A DNA stretch of 64,000 bases. It comes from Streptomyces zhihengii (GTDB lineage Bacteria > Actinomycetota > Actinomycetes > Streptomycetales > Streptomycetaceae). The stretch covers positions 1,426,001 through 1,490,000 of the forward strand of contig NZ_JAFEJA010000001.1 of the NCBI RefSeq assembly GCF_016919245.1. Direction: 5' to 3'. Of this stretch, positions 27,236 to 35,179 are shown in pieces. Position 1 is the stretch's first letter, and each line of letters starts with the position of its first letter. The position numbers and the translations under genes are program-made. The notes below the pieces were generated by a model, which was given only the letters and a program-made list of their open reading frames with translations, ran no database searches and was not told the origin of the DNA.

Positions 27236-27580
27236 CGCAATACGTAGGAGGAGAACGTAAGCCTCGTCACACACGGGGGCAAGACCATCGCCGTCAACCC
27301 GCAGAGTCGATCATGTTTCGCACTCGCGCGGTCGATGTCGAAACGATTTCCACACGATGCGGGTGCCGGCGGGGCCGGCAGGGGGTGGGGCGCCCCGGCA
27401 CGGGGCGCCCCCCCGCGGGTGACGGGCCCCGGGCGGGGCGGGGTTGGGCGCGCGCCGCGGGGCGCGCGGAGCGCGGCGGGGGCGTCCCGGCACGGGTGAC
27501 GCCCCTGCGGCCGGGGCGCGGTTGGGGGCGCGGGGAGCGCGGCGGGGGCGTCCCGGCACGGGGAGCGTCCCGGCGCCGGG
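27236..27580. other. Intergenic region with GC-rich repeats
   Basis: AT-richer promoter DNA at 27240-27360 includes GTTTCG / CGAAAC half-sites spaced about 24 bp (27310-27339). Beyond this lie a small hairpin (TGCCGGC / GCCGGCA, 27364-27380), two GGGGCGCCCC palindromes, and a 66-bp-period direct repeat beginning GAGCGCGGCGGGGGCGTCCC at 27469 and 27535. No gene is supported. Confidence 0.75.
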
Positions 27581-29386
27581 TCAGGCGGCGAGGTGGCCGG
27601 CGACGCGGAGGGCGTGGATCAGGTCGCGTTCACGGGACGGGGAGACGGCACGGGCCGCCGCCAGTAGGCGCGGGACGAGGCGGAAGGGGTCGCGTTCGGC
27701 GACCCGGGCGGTGTCCTCGGCGCTGCGGACCTCGACGTAGGCCGCGAGCAGCGCCCCGGCGCGGGGGGCCATGCCCTCGTCCTCCAGCGCCATCACGGTG
27801 TCCGCGATCTCACCGGCGGGACGCGCGACGCCCTGCCGCAGCAGCAGCCGCCCGTCGTCGCCGCGGCCCGCCAGGGCGAGCGCGTCCGCGGCGGCGGCCA
27901 CCCGCGCGGCGGGCTGCGAGGCGACCTCCCACAGCAGGGTGGTCCAGTCGGCGCCGAGCCCGGCACGCTCCAGCTCGGTGCGGAGCGCGGGCAGCCACGC
28001 GCCGGGGCGCGCCGCGGCCTCGCAGAGCACGACGTGGGCCTCTCCCCCGCGTCCCTCGGCCCGCAGGCGGCCCAGGGCCGCGACGGTCCCGCGGGCCGCC
28101 AGGACGGCCTCCTCGGGGTCCGGCGCGGGCTCGGCGACGGTCACCGGGGCCGGGGAGGCCCCGCCGTAGCGGGCGCCCCGGGGGATGTCACCGGCCACCG
28201 GGAGCACGGGCACGGCGACGGCCCCGTCACCGTCCTCCTCGACCCCCGCGAACCGCGCACTGCCTCTGCGCCGCCGCGCCTTGGCGGGTTTGGCGGGGGC
28301 TGCGGGCGCCCCTGCCGTGGCGGCTTGCCCCGCCGTGGCGGGGGAAGCCACCACGGCGGGGTGCGGGGCACCGGCGGGGCGCGGTGCGTCGGTGGTCGGC
28401 GACGGGGCGCCGACGGCGTGCGGAGGCCCTCCGGGCCCCGGCCCAGCGGCAGCGCCCACGGCGGACGCCGGCGTGGCGGCGCCGCTCGACGGTCCGAGGG
28501 GATGCGGTGCGGCGTCCGAGCCGGACGCACCGACGGCACCCCGCCCCTCGCCAGGGTCCGGCACCGGGTGGCCACCGGCGTACCCCGGGGCACCGGCACT
28601 GCTCACCGCAGCCGCGGCGGACGCCGGGCCACCCGCGCCGCTCGACGGTCCCAAGGGATGGGGCGGGAGCGGTTCACCTGCGGTGGGCGCCGGGTCGCCG
28701 CCGGCGTACGGCGACGCACCGGCGGTGCTCGGCCGGCCCGGACGACGCGGCGCGTCGGCGGGACCGGACGCACCGACGGCAGGCCACCCCTCGCCAGGGT
28801 CCGGCACCGGGTGGCCGCCGGCGTGCGGCGACCCGCCCGCCGCACCCACCCCCGCCGCGCCGCTCGGCGGTCCCAGGGGATGGGGCGGGTCGAGGCGGGA
28901 GAGGCGGGTTGTCAGTTCGGCGATGCGGGCCATCGCCCGGGCGTGGTCGTCGCGGGTCCAGGCCAGTTCGACGGTGAGGCGTTCGGCCTCGGGGCCGCGC
29001 CCGGGCTCCGCGGACAGCAGGCGGAGCAGCTCGCCCGCCCGGTGCTTCGCGTACACCTCCTCGCGGCGCATCAGCTCCAGCCGCTCCAGCAGCGCCGCAC
29101 GGCCCCCGGGGCGCCGGTCGTGTGCCGTCGCCGCGGCGGTGTGCAGGGCGCGGGCACGGGCCGTCTCCTGCTCCGCGTAGACGGCCCCGGTCACCGCGGC
29201 GAGGTCGTGGAGGAGGGATCCGACCACGTCCCAGGGCGGGATCTCGACCCCGTCGAGACACGCGCGCATGCCCTCGGGATCACGCTGCCAGAAGATCGCG
29301 CACCAGCCGTCCCTGCGGTCGGTCCGGCCGCACAGATCCGTCAGGTACCGGGCGAACTCCCCTGCCTCGTACGGAAGTCGGTGCAT
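27581..29386 (-). CDS. Large hypothetical protein with disordered repeat-rich centre
   Basis: 601 residues from ATG 29386 (MHRLPYEAGEFARYLTDLCG); GTG 29398 and ATG 29428 are alternatives. The first ~165 residues are an ordered, charged helical domain. Residues about 165-400 are Pro/Gly/Ala-rich and disordered, with PHPLGPxSGA three times and GGHPVPDPGEG twice, from an internal duplication of about 240 bp. The last ~200 residues are alpha-helical, HEAT-like (LRAEGRGGEAHVVLCEAAAR). The function is not recognised. Relatives with this head-linker-tail plan occur in Streptomyces. Codon bias supports coding throughout. Confidence 0.75.
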   Translation of the reverse strand: MHRLPYEAGEFARYLTDLCGRTDRRDGWCAIFWQRDPEGMRACLDGVEIPPWDVVGSLLHDLAAVTGAVYAEQETARARALHTAAATAHDRRPGGRAALLERLELMRREEVYAKHRAGELLRLLSAEPGRGPEAERLTVELAWTRDDHARAMARIAELTTRLSRLDPPHPLGPPSGAAGVGAAGGSPHAGGHPVPDPGEGWPAVGASGPADAPRRPGRPSTAGASPYAGGDPAPTAGEPLPPHPLGPSSGAGGPASAAAAVSSAGAPGYAGGHPVPDPGEGRGAVGASGSDAAPHPLGPSSGAATPASAVGAAAGPGPGGPPHAVGAPSPTTDAPRPAGAPHPAVVASPATAGQAATAGAPAAPAKPAKARRRRGSARFAGVEEDGDGAVAVPVLPVAGDIPRGARYGGASPAPVTVAEPAPDPEEAVLAARGTVAALGRLRAEGRGGEAHVVLCEAAARPGAWLPALRTELERAGLGADWTTLLWEVASQPAARVAAAADALALAGRGDDGRLLLRQGVARPAGEIADTVMALEDEGMAPRAGALLAAYVEVRSAEDTARVAERDPFRLVPRLLAAARAVSPSRERDLIHALRVAGHLAA

Positions 29387-29467
29387 CGTCGTCGCCACCT
29401 GCCAGTCGGGGGAACAACCGGAAGGCATTCGACCGCACGCGTGTTACGGCACGGCTACGCGCCGTTT

Positions 29468-29848
29468 TCAGAAGGTGACGACGATGCCGGTGTGCGGCCG
29501 CTTGCCCAGCCGGGCGACGGTGGCGGGCCAGTCCACCAGCCAGAACTGCCAGGTGTACTTGCGGGACAGCAGCCTGCGCACCCCGCGCAGCCCGTCCGCG
29601 CCGATCAGGCGGGCCGTGCCCTCCGCGGTGGGCGCGCCCTCCGCGACGTTGCCGCGCGCGTCGCACACGGTGACCCGCACCCGGCTGTCGTTGCGCAGGC
29701 GCTTGACCTTCCAGGAGTCGGACCGGGTCCAGACGAACAACTCGCCCCCGTCCACGGCGAACCAGACCGGTGTCGCCACCGCCGTGCCGTTCCTGCGGTA
29801 GGTGGTGAGGCTGATGTACCGGGCCGCGGCGAAGATCTCTGCGCTCAT
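29468..29848 (-). CDS. PPOX-class (split beta-barrel) oxidoreductase, likely F420-dependent
   Basis: A 126-residue single-domain protein: YISLTTYRRNGTAVATPVWFA, LFVWTRSDSWKVKRLRNDSRVRVTVCDARGN. This is the pyridoxamine-oxidase-like barrel of the actinobacterial F420-binding group (TIGR03666/PPOX type). Such proteins reduce small molecules with F420H2 or bind F420. The gene is separated from the long upstream hypothetical gene by about 80 bp and from the XRE gene by 10 bp, so it may be transcribed with the XRE regulator. Confidence 0.85.
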   Translation of the reverse strand: MSAEIFAAARYISLTTYRRNGTAVATPVWFAVDGGELFVWTRSDSWKVKRLRNDSRVRVTVCDARGNVAEGAPTAEGTARLIGADGLRGVRRLLSRKYTWQFWLVDWPATVARLGKRPHTGIVVTF

Positions 29849-29858
29849 GCCGCAGAGG

Positions 29859-30134
29859 CTACGCCGCCCGCTCCCCCGCCCCGAGCGCGGGCACCAGGGC
29901 GCAGCGCTGGATCAGGTCGTCCATCGACAGCCCGAGCGTGCCCGCGAGGGCGGCGACGGTGAAGAACGCGGGCGTCGGCGCGCGGCCCGTCTCGATCTTG
30001 CGCAGGGTCTCGGCGGAGAGGCCGGCGGCGGCGGCGACGTCCGTCATGCTGCGGCCGCCGCGCGCCTCGCGCAGCAGCCGGCCGAGACGCTCGCCGCGTT
30101 CGTGCTCTTCGGGGGTGAGGGGGGTGCGCACCAT
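29859..30134 (-). CDS. XRE-family transcriptional regulator
   Basis: A 91-residue protein that is almost entirely a helix-turn-helix domain: LGRLLREARGGRSMTDVAAA then AGLSAETLRKIETGRAPTP. It is divergent from a methionine aminopeptidase gene, with 64 bp between the starts. A -10 box TAGAAT (30146-30141, minus strand) lies six bases before the ATG with TTCAAA 18 bp further upstream, so the mRNA is probably leaderless. Nested palindromes in the shared promoter are its likely operators. Confidence 0.9.
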   Translation of the reverse strand: MVRTPLTPEEHERGERLGRLLREARGGRSMTDVAAAAGLSAETLRKIETGRAPTPAFFTVAALAGTLGLSMDDLIQRCALVPALGAGERAA

Positions 30135-30140
30135 GCCGTT

Positions 30141-30191
30141 ATTCTAATCCCGGACGGAGCGGTATTTGAATACCGGTGCGACCGGTATAGT
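30141..30191. promoter_or_regulatory. Overlapping divergent leaderless promoters with nested operators
   Basis: Minus strand: TTCAAA (30170-30165), 18 bp, TAGAAT (30146-30141), then the XRE ATG at 30134. Plus strand: TATAGT (30186-30191), then the map ATG at 30199. Two palindromes overlap both promoters: GGTATT-TG-AATACC (30161-30174) and TACCGGT-GCG-ACCGGTA (30171-30187). The half-site CGGTAT occurs three times (30160, inverted at 30170, 30183). Confidence 0.8.
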
Positions 30192-30198
30192 AATTGGC

Positions 30199-30966
30199 AT
30201 GGTGGAGATCAAGACTGACGCGTCCATGGACGCGATGCGTGAAGCGGGCCGTGTCGTGGCCCAGGCTCTGGCGGCGGCCCGGGAGACGGCCGCGGTGGGG
30301 GTGTCGCTGCGGGATCTGGACGCGGCCGCCCGGGAGGTGCTCGACAAGGCGGGCGCCGGATCCCCGTTCCTCGGGTACCACCCCGACTGGGCGCCCGTCC
30401 CCTTCCCCGCGGTCGTCTGCGCGTCCGTCAACGACGAGATCGTGCACGGGATCCCGGGCGACCGGCGGCTGCGGGACGGCGACGTGGTGAGCGTCGACTG
30501 CGGGGCGCTCCTGGACGGCTGGGCCGGCGACGCGGCCGTCACGTTCACGGTGGGCCGGGCGCGCCCCGCCGACACCCGGCTGATCCGGACGGCGGAGGAG
30601 GCCCTCGCCGCCGGGATCGGGGCCGCCGTGGTCGGCAACCGGATCGGGGACATCGCCCACGCCGTCGGCAGCGTGTGCCGCGCGGCGGGCTACGGCATCC
30701 CCGACGGCTTCGGCGGCCACGGCATCGGGCGGCAGATGCACGAGGACCCGGGCGTGCCCAACGAGGGCCGCCCGGGCCGGGGCATGCGGCTGCGGCACGG
30801 GATGGTCCTCGCCATCGAGCCGATGGTCATCGCCGGGGGCGGCGACGACTTCCACACGGCCCGCGACGGCTGGACGCTGCGCACCAACGACGGCAGCCGC
30901 GCCGCCCACGCCGAGCACACCGTCGCCGTCACCGCGGACGGCCCGCGCATCCTGACCGCCCTCTGA
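30199..30966 (+). CDS. map: Type I methionyl aminopeptidase
   Basis: A 255-residue enzyme from MVEIKTDASMDAMREAGRVV. Metal ligands are present: VSVDCGALLDGWAGDAAV (two Asp), GGHGIGRQMHEDPGVPN (His), VLAIEPMV (Glu) and HAEHTVAVT (Glu). It removes initiator Met from nascent proteins. The housekeeping map usually sits with secY and infA; here the gene is solitary and paired with its own XRE repressor-like gene, so it is probably a second, regulated copy. No Shine-Dalgarno precedes the ATG, in keeping with a leaderless message. Confidence 0.92.
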   Translation: MVEIKTDASMDAMREAGRVVAQALAAARETAAVGVSLRDLDAAAREVLDKAGAGSPFLGYHPDWAPVPFPAVVCASVNDEIVHGIPGDRRLRDGDVVSVDCGALLDGWAGDAAVTFTVGRARPADTRLIRTAEEALAAGIGAAVVGNRIGDIAHAVGSVCRAAGYGIPDGFGGHGIGRQMHEDPGVPNEGRPGRGMRLRHGMVLAIEPMVIAGGGDDFHTARDGWTLRTNDGSRAAHAEHTVAVTADGPRILTAL

Positions 30967-31009
30967 GGCCCTCGGGGGCCCCGGCCGCACGCCACCCGGG
31001 CACGGGGCG

Positions 31010-31744
31010 TCAGCCTCCCGCCGCGGCGGCCCCGGCGACGAGACGGGCCGCGTGCGCCTCGCCGAGGGAGACCGCGGCGGCGTGGCTCTCGATCGGCTGC
31101 GCGCGGGCCCCGGTGAACAGGATGTACGTGACGCCCGACGGGGCGCCGCCCGTCGTCGGGTGCGGGTCGATGCCGAGCGCCCGCGCCGCCGCGTAGGACG
31201 CCTCGCCGATGATGTCGGCGGGGCCGGTGTCGCCGACGACCCCGTAGACGACCCGGTCCCCGTACACCAGGGCCGCGACGGTCCCGCCCCGGATGCCGGA
31301 GGCCCGGTAGTTCCAGACGCCGCTCGCCCCCGGCACCACGACGAACGGCAGTTCCTCCGCGTTGAGATGCCGTCCGTCGGACTGCTGGAAGGCCGTGGTC
31401 GGCTGGAAGTACCGGTCGGTGCGGCTGTTGCAGTGGGTCGTGGGCACCCCGTCGCAGTCGATGTCGAGGTCGGCCTTCCAGTGCACGACCCCGCCCCGCT
31501 CGCAGACGGGGACGTTCGCCGGGGCACCGCGGTCGGTGCGGTACCTGCTTTGGGAGATCTGGTCGCAGCCGCCGAGCGCGGCCAGCAGGCGGTCGGCCGG
31601 GACCGCGGCCCCGGACAAGGCCGCGGCCGTCGCCGGGCCCGTGTCAGCCGGGGCGGCCGCGGTGTCCGCGGCGGCGGGCAGCGCGGCCGCCGCGATCAGG
31701 GCACATCCGGCGACCGTGGCCAGTACGGAGTTTCGCTTGCGCAC
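31010..31744 (-). CDS. Secreted chitosanase, glycoside hydrolase family 75
   Basis: A 244-residue protein from GTG 31744 with a signal peptide (RKRNSVLATVAGCALIAAAALPAAA). The GH75 core is recognised by HWKADLDIDCDGVPTTHCN, RTDRYFQPTTAFQQSDG, LPFVVVPG and VYGDRVVYGVVGDTGPADIIG. The acidic residues in DIDCDG and DTGPAD include the catalytic pair of the family. It cleaves chitosan endolytically outside the cell. AAAGG lies upstream but sits partly in a hairpin. It converges on map. Confidence 0.85.
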   Translation of the reverse strand: MRKRNSVLATVAGCALIAAAALPAAADTAAAPADTGPATAAALSGAAVPADRLLAALGGCDQISQSRYRTDRGAPANVPVCERGGVVHWKADLDIDCDGVPTTHCNSRTDRYFQPTTAFQQSDGRHLNAEELPFVVVPGASGVWNYRASGIRGGTVAALVYGDRVVYGVVGDTGPADIIGEASYAAARALGIDPHPTTGGAPSGVTYILFTGARAQPIESHAAAVSLGEAHAARLVAGAAAAGG

Positions 31745-31746
31745 AG

Positions 31747-31772
31747 GGGAGCCTTTCTGTCGCAGGGCTCCC
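31747..31772 (-). promoter_or_regulatory. 5' leader hairpin overlapping the chitosanase ribosome binding site
   Basis: Arms GGGAGCC / GGCTCCC (31747-31753 and 31766-31772) with a 12-base loop; the AGAAAGG of the ribosome binding site lies in the loop and one arm. It could modulate translation; it may be chance. Confidence 0.4.
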
Positions 31773-31893
31773 TACCCCCGACCGCCCCGGCCCCCTCCGC
31801 GCCGCCCGCCGGACGGGTGAACTCCGCGGGCGGCGGGCGCCGGTGACGCCCCGCCACCGGTGCCCGCGCCGGGGGCCGGGGCGCCCGGGCCCG

Positions 31894-33720
31894 TCAGCGC
31901 TCCGGGTGCACCACCATCGCCGAGCCGCCGCCGCGGCGGACCTTCTCGGCCGCCGCGAGCAGCCGGCCGTCGGGGAGGCGCTGGATGCCGGTGGCCGCGC
32001 CGATCTCCGGGTTCAGACGGAAGGCGTGCCCGATGGCCTCCAGCCGTGCGCGCAGCGCCGTGTCCTCCCACAGACCCGGTTCCACCTCGGTGGTGGTCTG
32101 GTTGCGCTGGCTGGCGCGCGGGGCCGCGATGGCGTCGACGAGCGGCAGGCCGCGGTCGAGGTGGCCGGTGAGGGTCTGGAGCACGGTGGTGATGATCGTC
32201 GCGCCGCCGGGCGAACCGAGCGCCAGCACGGGGCGGTCGTGGCGGTCCAGGACGATCGTCGGCGCCATGGAGGACCGCGGGCGCTTGCCGGGACCGGGCA
32301 GGTTCGGGTCGTGGACGGCCGGGTCCGCGGGGGCGAACGAGAAGTCGGTCAGCTCGTTGTTGAGCAGGAAGCCCCGCCCCGGCACGGTGATCCCGCTGCC
32401 GCCGGTCGACTCGATGGTCAGCGTGTAGGCGACGACGTTGCCCCACTTGTCGGCGGTCGTCAGATGCGTGGTGTTCTCGCCCTCGTACGTGGTGGGCGCC
32501 GCGCGTCCGCCGGTGCCGCAGGCCGTGGGCCGGCGCGGGTCGCCGGGGGCGAGGGGGCTGGTGAGGACCGCGTCGTCCTTGATCAGGCAGCCGCGCGCGT
32601 CCGCGAACCGCTGGGACAGCAGCCCCCGCACGGGCACGTCCTCGAAGGCGGGGTCGCCCACCCAGCGGCCCCGGTCCGCGAAGGTGATCCGGCTCGCCTC
32701 GATGAAGCGGTGGAGGTAGCCGGCCTCGTCCGCGCGGGACAGGTCGTGACGCTCAAGGATGTTGAGCGCCTCGCCGACACTGGTGCCGCCCGACGAGGAG
32801 GGCGCCATGCCGTAGACGTCCAGGCCCCGGTAGGAGACCTTGGTGGGCGCGCGGCGGATCGTCCCGTACGCCCTCAGGTCGCGGCCGGTGAGGTCGCCGG
32901 AGCGGACCACCCGGGTCGCCCCGGGGCCGACGGGCGGTTCCTGGACGGTGCGGACGATGTCGTCGGCGATCGGGCCCCGGTAGAGGGCGCCGGCGCCGTG
33001 GCGGCCGATCTCCCGGTAGGTGCGGGCCAGATCGGGGTTGCGGAAGGTGGCGCCGACCTCGGGCAGCCGCCCGCCGGGCAGGAAGAGTTCGGCGCTGGCG
33101 GGGAAGTCCGCGAAGCGCTCCTGGTTGGACTGGGTCTGGGAGCGGAAGGTGGCGTCGACGGTGAAGCCGCGGTCGGCCAGGCGCTCCGCGGGCTCCAGCA
33201 GCCGTCCGAGGGGCCTGCTGCCCCAGGCGTCGAGGACGGTCTCCCAGGTCGCCGGTGTGCCGGGGGTGCCGACCGATCGTCCGGACGTCATCGCCTCGGC
33301 GAACGGGATGGGCTTGCCGTCCTCCAGGAAGAGCGAGGAGTCCGCCGAACGGGGCGCCGTCTCACGGCCGTCGACGGTGTGCACGGTGCGGGACCGGGCG
33401 TCGTAGTAGACGAAGTAGCCGCCTCCGCCGATGCCGGCGGAGTACGGCTCGGTGACCCCGAGGGCGGCCGCCGTGGCGACGGCGGCGTCCACCGCGTTCC
33501 CGCCGCGGCGCAACACCTCGATGCCCGCGGCGGAGGCGTCCCGGTCGACGCTGGCGACCGCGCCGCCGTGGCCGACGGCGACGGGCGTCTTCGCCGGCGC
33601 CGCAGCCCCCGCCCCGGCCGCCGGGGCGGGCGCGTGGGTCGGCGGCGCCGCGGCCCCGATCGAGAGAACGGCCGCGAGAACGGCCGGTACCGCCACATTC
33701 CGTACGGCGGGACGGCGCAT
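31894..33720 (-). CDS. ggt: Secreted gamma-glutamyltransferase
   Basis: A 608-residue protein with an N-terminal signal peptide (VAVPAVLAAVLSIGAAAPP). The nucleophilic Thr is in EGENTTHLTTADKWGNVVAY (near 400) and the later GSPGGATIITTVLQ is the conserved acceptor loop. It is processed into two subunits and hydrolyses extracellular gamma-glutamyl compounds, supplying glutamate and Cys-Gly. It differs strongly from the cytoplasmic paralogue at 8328. It is divergent from the hypothetical gene at 33826 across 105 bp. Confidence 0.93.
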   Translation of the reverse strand: MRRPAVRNVAVPAVLAAVLSIGAAAPPTHAPAPAAGAGAAAPAKTPVAVGHGGAVASVDRDASAAGIEVLRRGGNAVDAAVATAAALGVTEPYSAGIGGGGYFVYYDARSRTVHTVDGRETAPRSADSSLFLEDGKPIPFAEAMTSGRSVGTPGTPATWETVLDAWGSRPLGRLLEPAERLADRGFTVDATFRSQTQSNQERFADFPASAELFLPGGRLPEVGATFRNPDLARTYREIGRHGAGALYRGPIADDIVRTVQEPPVGPGATRVVRSGDLTGRDLRAYGTIRRAPTKVSYRGLDVYGMAPSSSGGTSVGEALNILERHDLSRADEAGYLHRFIEASRITFADRGRWVGDPAFEDVPVRGLLSQRFADARGCLIKDDAVLTSPLAPGDPRRPTACGTGGRAAPTTYEGENTTHLTTADKWGNVVAYTLTIESTGGSGITVPGRGFLLNNELTDFSFAPADPAVHDPNLPGPGKRPRSSMAPTIVLDRHDRPVLALGSPGGATIITTVLQTLTGHLDRGLPLVDAIAAPRASQRNQTTTEVEPGLWEDTALRARLEAIGHAFRLNPEIGAATGIQRLPDGRLLAAAEKVRRGGGSAMVVHPER

Positions 33721-33825
33721 GCGTACCTCCAGTGTGGATGGGTCCGCGCAGCGTAACGTCGCCGCGGTCCGGGCGTCAGGACCGCCTCGGGCGGGTGTGG
33801 CGGGGCCCCGCTACCATGCGCCCCC

Positions 33826-34572
33826 ATGACTGACGACGTACGCAACATCGTGCTCGGCGTGGTGGCCGCGGGCATCAGTGCCGCGATCGGCTGGCTCGCG
33901 CGCACCCATCTGTGGCGGCGCAGACTCCGCCGCAAGCAGGCGTTCTTCGGGATGCCGGGGAACTCGGAGTGTGTGCTGGTCGTCAACCGCGAGGCGGGCC
34001 GGGACGGTTCGGTGCACCGGTTCGACGTGTTCGCGCTGCTGGAGCTGTCGGCGCTGATCAAGGACTGCGGCGCGCACGCGCAGATCATCTGGCACGACAT
34101 AGCCCAGCAGGGCTTCGGCGAACGCACGGAGTTCTGCGTGGGCGGGCCGGTGTCCAACCGGCGGATGGCGGCGCATCTGCACTCGATGCTGCCCGGGGTG
34201 ACGATGAACACGGACGCCGAACCGGGGCCCGACCAGGGCTCGTTCCAGATCGGCTCCGAGCGGTACCGGATGGAGCCGGGCACGACCGAGTACGTGCTGC
34301 TGGCGCGGCTGACGAGCGGTCAGGAGAGCCGTCCGGTCTTCCTCTTCTGCGGCCAGCGCGCCATCACCAACCAGGCGGCGACCCGTTATCTGGCCCGCCA
34401 CCACGAGAAGCTGGCGCGCAAGCACGGGAACGGCTCGTTCGTGCTGCTGCTGAAGGTCGTCAACTCGCAGGCGTACGGGCCCGACGTGGTCGAACTGGTG
34501 GCGGACGTGACCCGGCAGGCGCAGGCGGCGCAGCCGGGACCGCGGGCCTCGCACCGCGCCGCCTCCTCCTGA
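33826..34572 (+). CDS. Membrane-anchored hypothetical protein
   Basis: A 248-residue protein, family not recognised. One N-terminal membrane segment (IVLGVVAAGISAAIGWLA, about 7-25) is followed by a basic stretch (RRRLRRK), so the rest is probably cytoplasmic. Conserved-looking features: VLVVNREAGRDGSVHRFDVF, LLELSALIKDCGAHAQIIWHD, GGPVSNRRMAAHLHSMLPG and VFLFCGQRAITNQAATRYLA, suggesting an alpha/beta nucleotide-binding fold. The pattern G-G-P-x-S-N could be a phosphate loop, which is conjecture. It stands alone between divergent and convergent genes. Confidence 0.7.
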   Translation: MTDDVRNIVLGVVAAGISAAIGWLARTHLWRRRLRRKQAFFGMPGNSECVLVVNREAGRDGSVHRFDVFALLELSALIKDCGAHAQIIWHDIAQQGFGERTEFCVGGPVSNRRMAAHLHSMLPGVTMNTDAEPGPDQGSFQIGSERYRMEPGTTEYVLLARLTSGQESRPVFLFCGQRAITNQAATRYLARHHEKLARKHGNGSFVLLLKVVNSQAYGPDVVELVADVTRQAQAAQPGPRASHRAASS

Positions 34573-34601
34573 CCGGGGACGCGCGCCCTGTGTGCGCGGC
34601 G

Positions 34602-34761
34602 CCCGGGAGTCCCTGCGCGCCGCGGGGTCGGTGCGGGCCCGGGTGTCCGTGTGCCCGGGAGTCCGTTGACGCCGCAGGGTCCGTGCGCGCCCGGGAGTCC
34701 GGCGTCCGCCGAGGGTCCGTGCGCGCCCGGGAGTCCGGCGTCCGCCGAGGGGTCGTGTACG
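34602..34761. repeat. 36-bp tandem repeat
   Basis: CCCGGGAGTCC-type unit starts at 34602, 34638 (variant), 34654, 34690 and 34726; the last two units are identical over 36 bp, and one interval is 16 bp. The core GGGAGTCC resembles that of the 19-bp array at 7213. Confidence 0.85.
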
Positions 34762-34811
34762 CGGAGGGGTCGCTGCGCGCCGGGGGTCCGCTTGCGCCAA
34801 GGAGAGCGGCA

Positions 34812-34841
34812 CCCCGCGCCGCCCGCAACGGCGGCGCGGGG
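34812..34841. terminator. Putative bidirectional terminator
   Basis: Perfect 12-bp stem CCCCGCGCCGCC / GGCGGCGCGGGG with loop CGCAAC, between the ends of converging genes. Confidence 0.6.
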
Positions 34842-35179
34842 CCCGCTCGGCCTCGGCGAGCCGGCCGGTGGTGCGCCGTGTGCCGGCCCGCATCGAGCAC
34901 AACCCGTCCGGTGGGCAGCTGACCTTCTCCTCGCCGGCGGGCGGACCGTCGGTCGGACGGGTCCGCCGCACGGGGAGTGATCACCGGCTGCCACCGGTCC
35001 CTGCTCCGGGCAGGGAAGGGCGATGCCCCATGAGCTGCTGCCCCCTGTGTCCCCTTGTCCGGGAAGCCGGGGGCGGCCGCACCATCACCATGGGGATGAA
35101 CGGCACATCGTAGTCCGCTTCGCGCACGGCAGGCGGGCGTACGGTAACGGACACCTCGTGAGCGGCATGGACGTCCCCC

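Larger units (their letters stand above)
34573..35179. other. 607-bp intergenic region: tandem repeats and a terminator
   Basis: A 36-bp tandem array (34602-34761) is followed by a perfect hairpin (34812-34841). After 34870 the sequence has several short open frames but no convincing gene; nothing resembling GluB, GluC or GluD is present between here and the ATPase stop at 35180. Confidence 0.75.

Noticed and set aside
34651..34980. Pro/Gly/Ser-rich 109-codon frame over the 36-bp array
   Set aside because: 36 bp is a multiple of three, so repeats read as protein, but one unit is shortened by 20 bp and there is no start site or family support.
34868..35113. 81-codon open frame, with a possible 27-residue Cys-rich peptide from 35030
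   Set aside because: No conserved features, weak codon bias and no terminator or partner; kept as intergenic.
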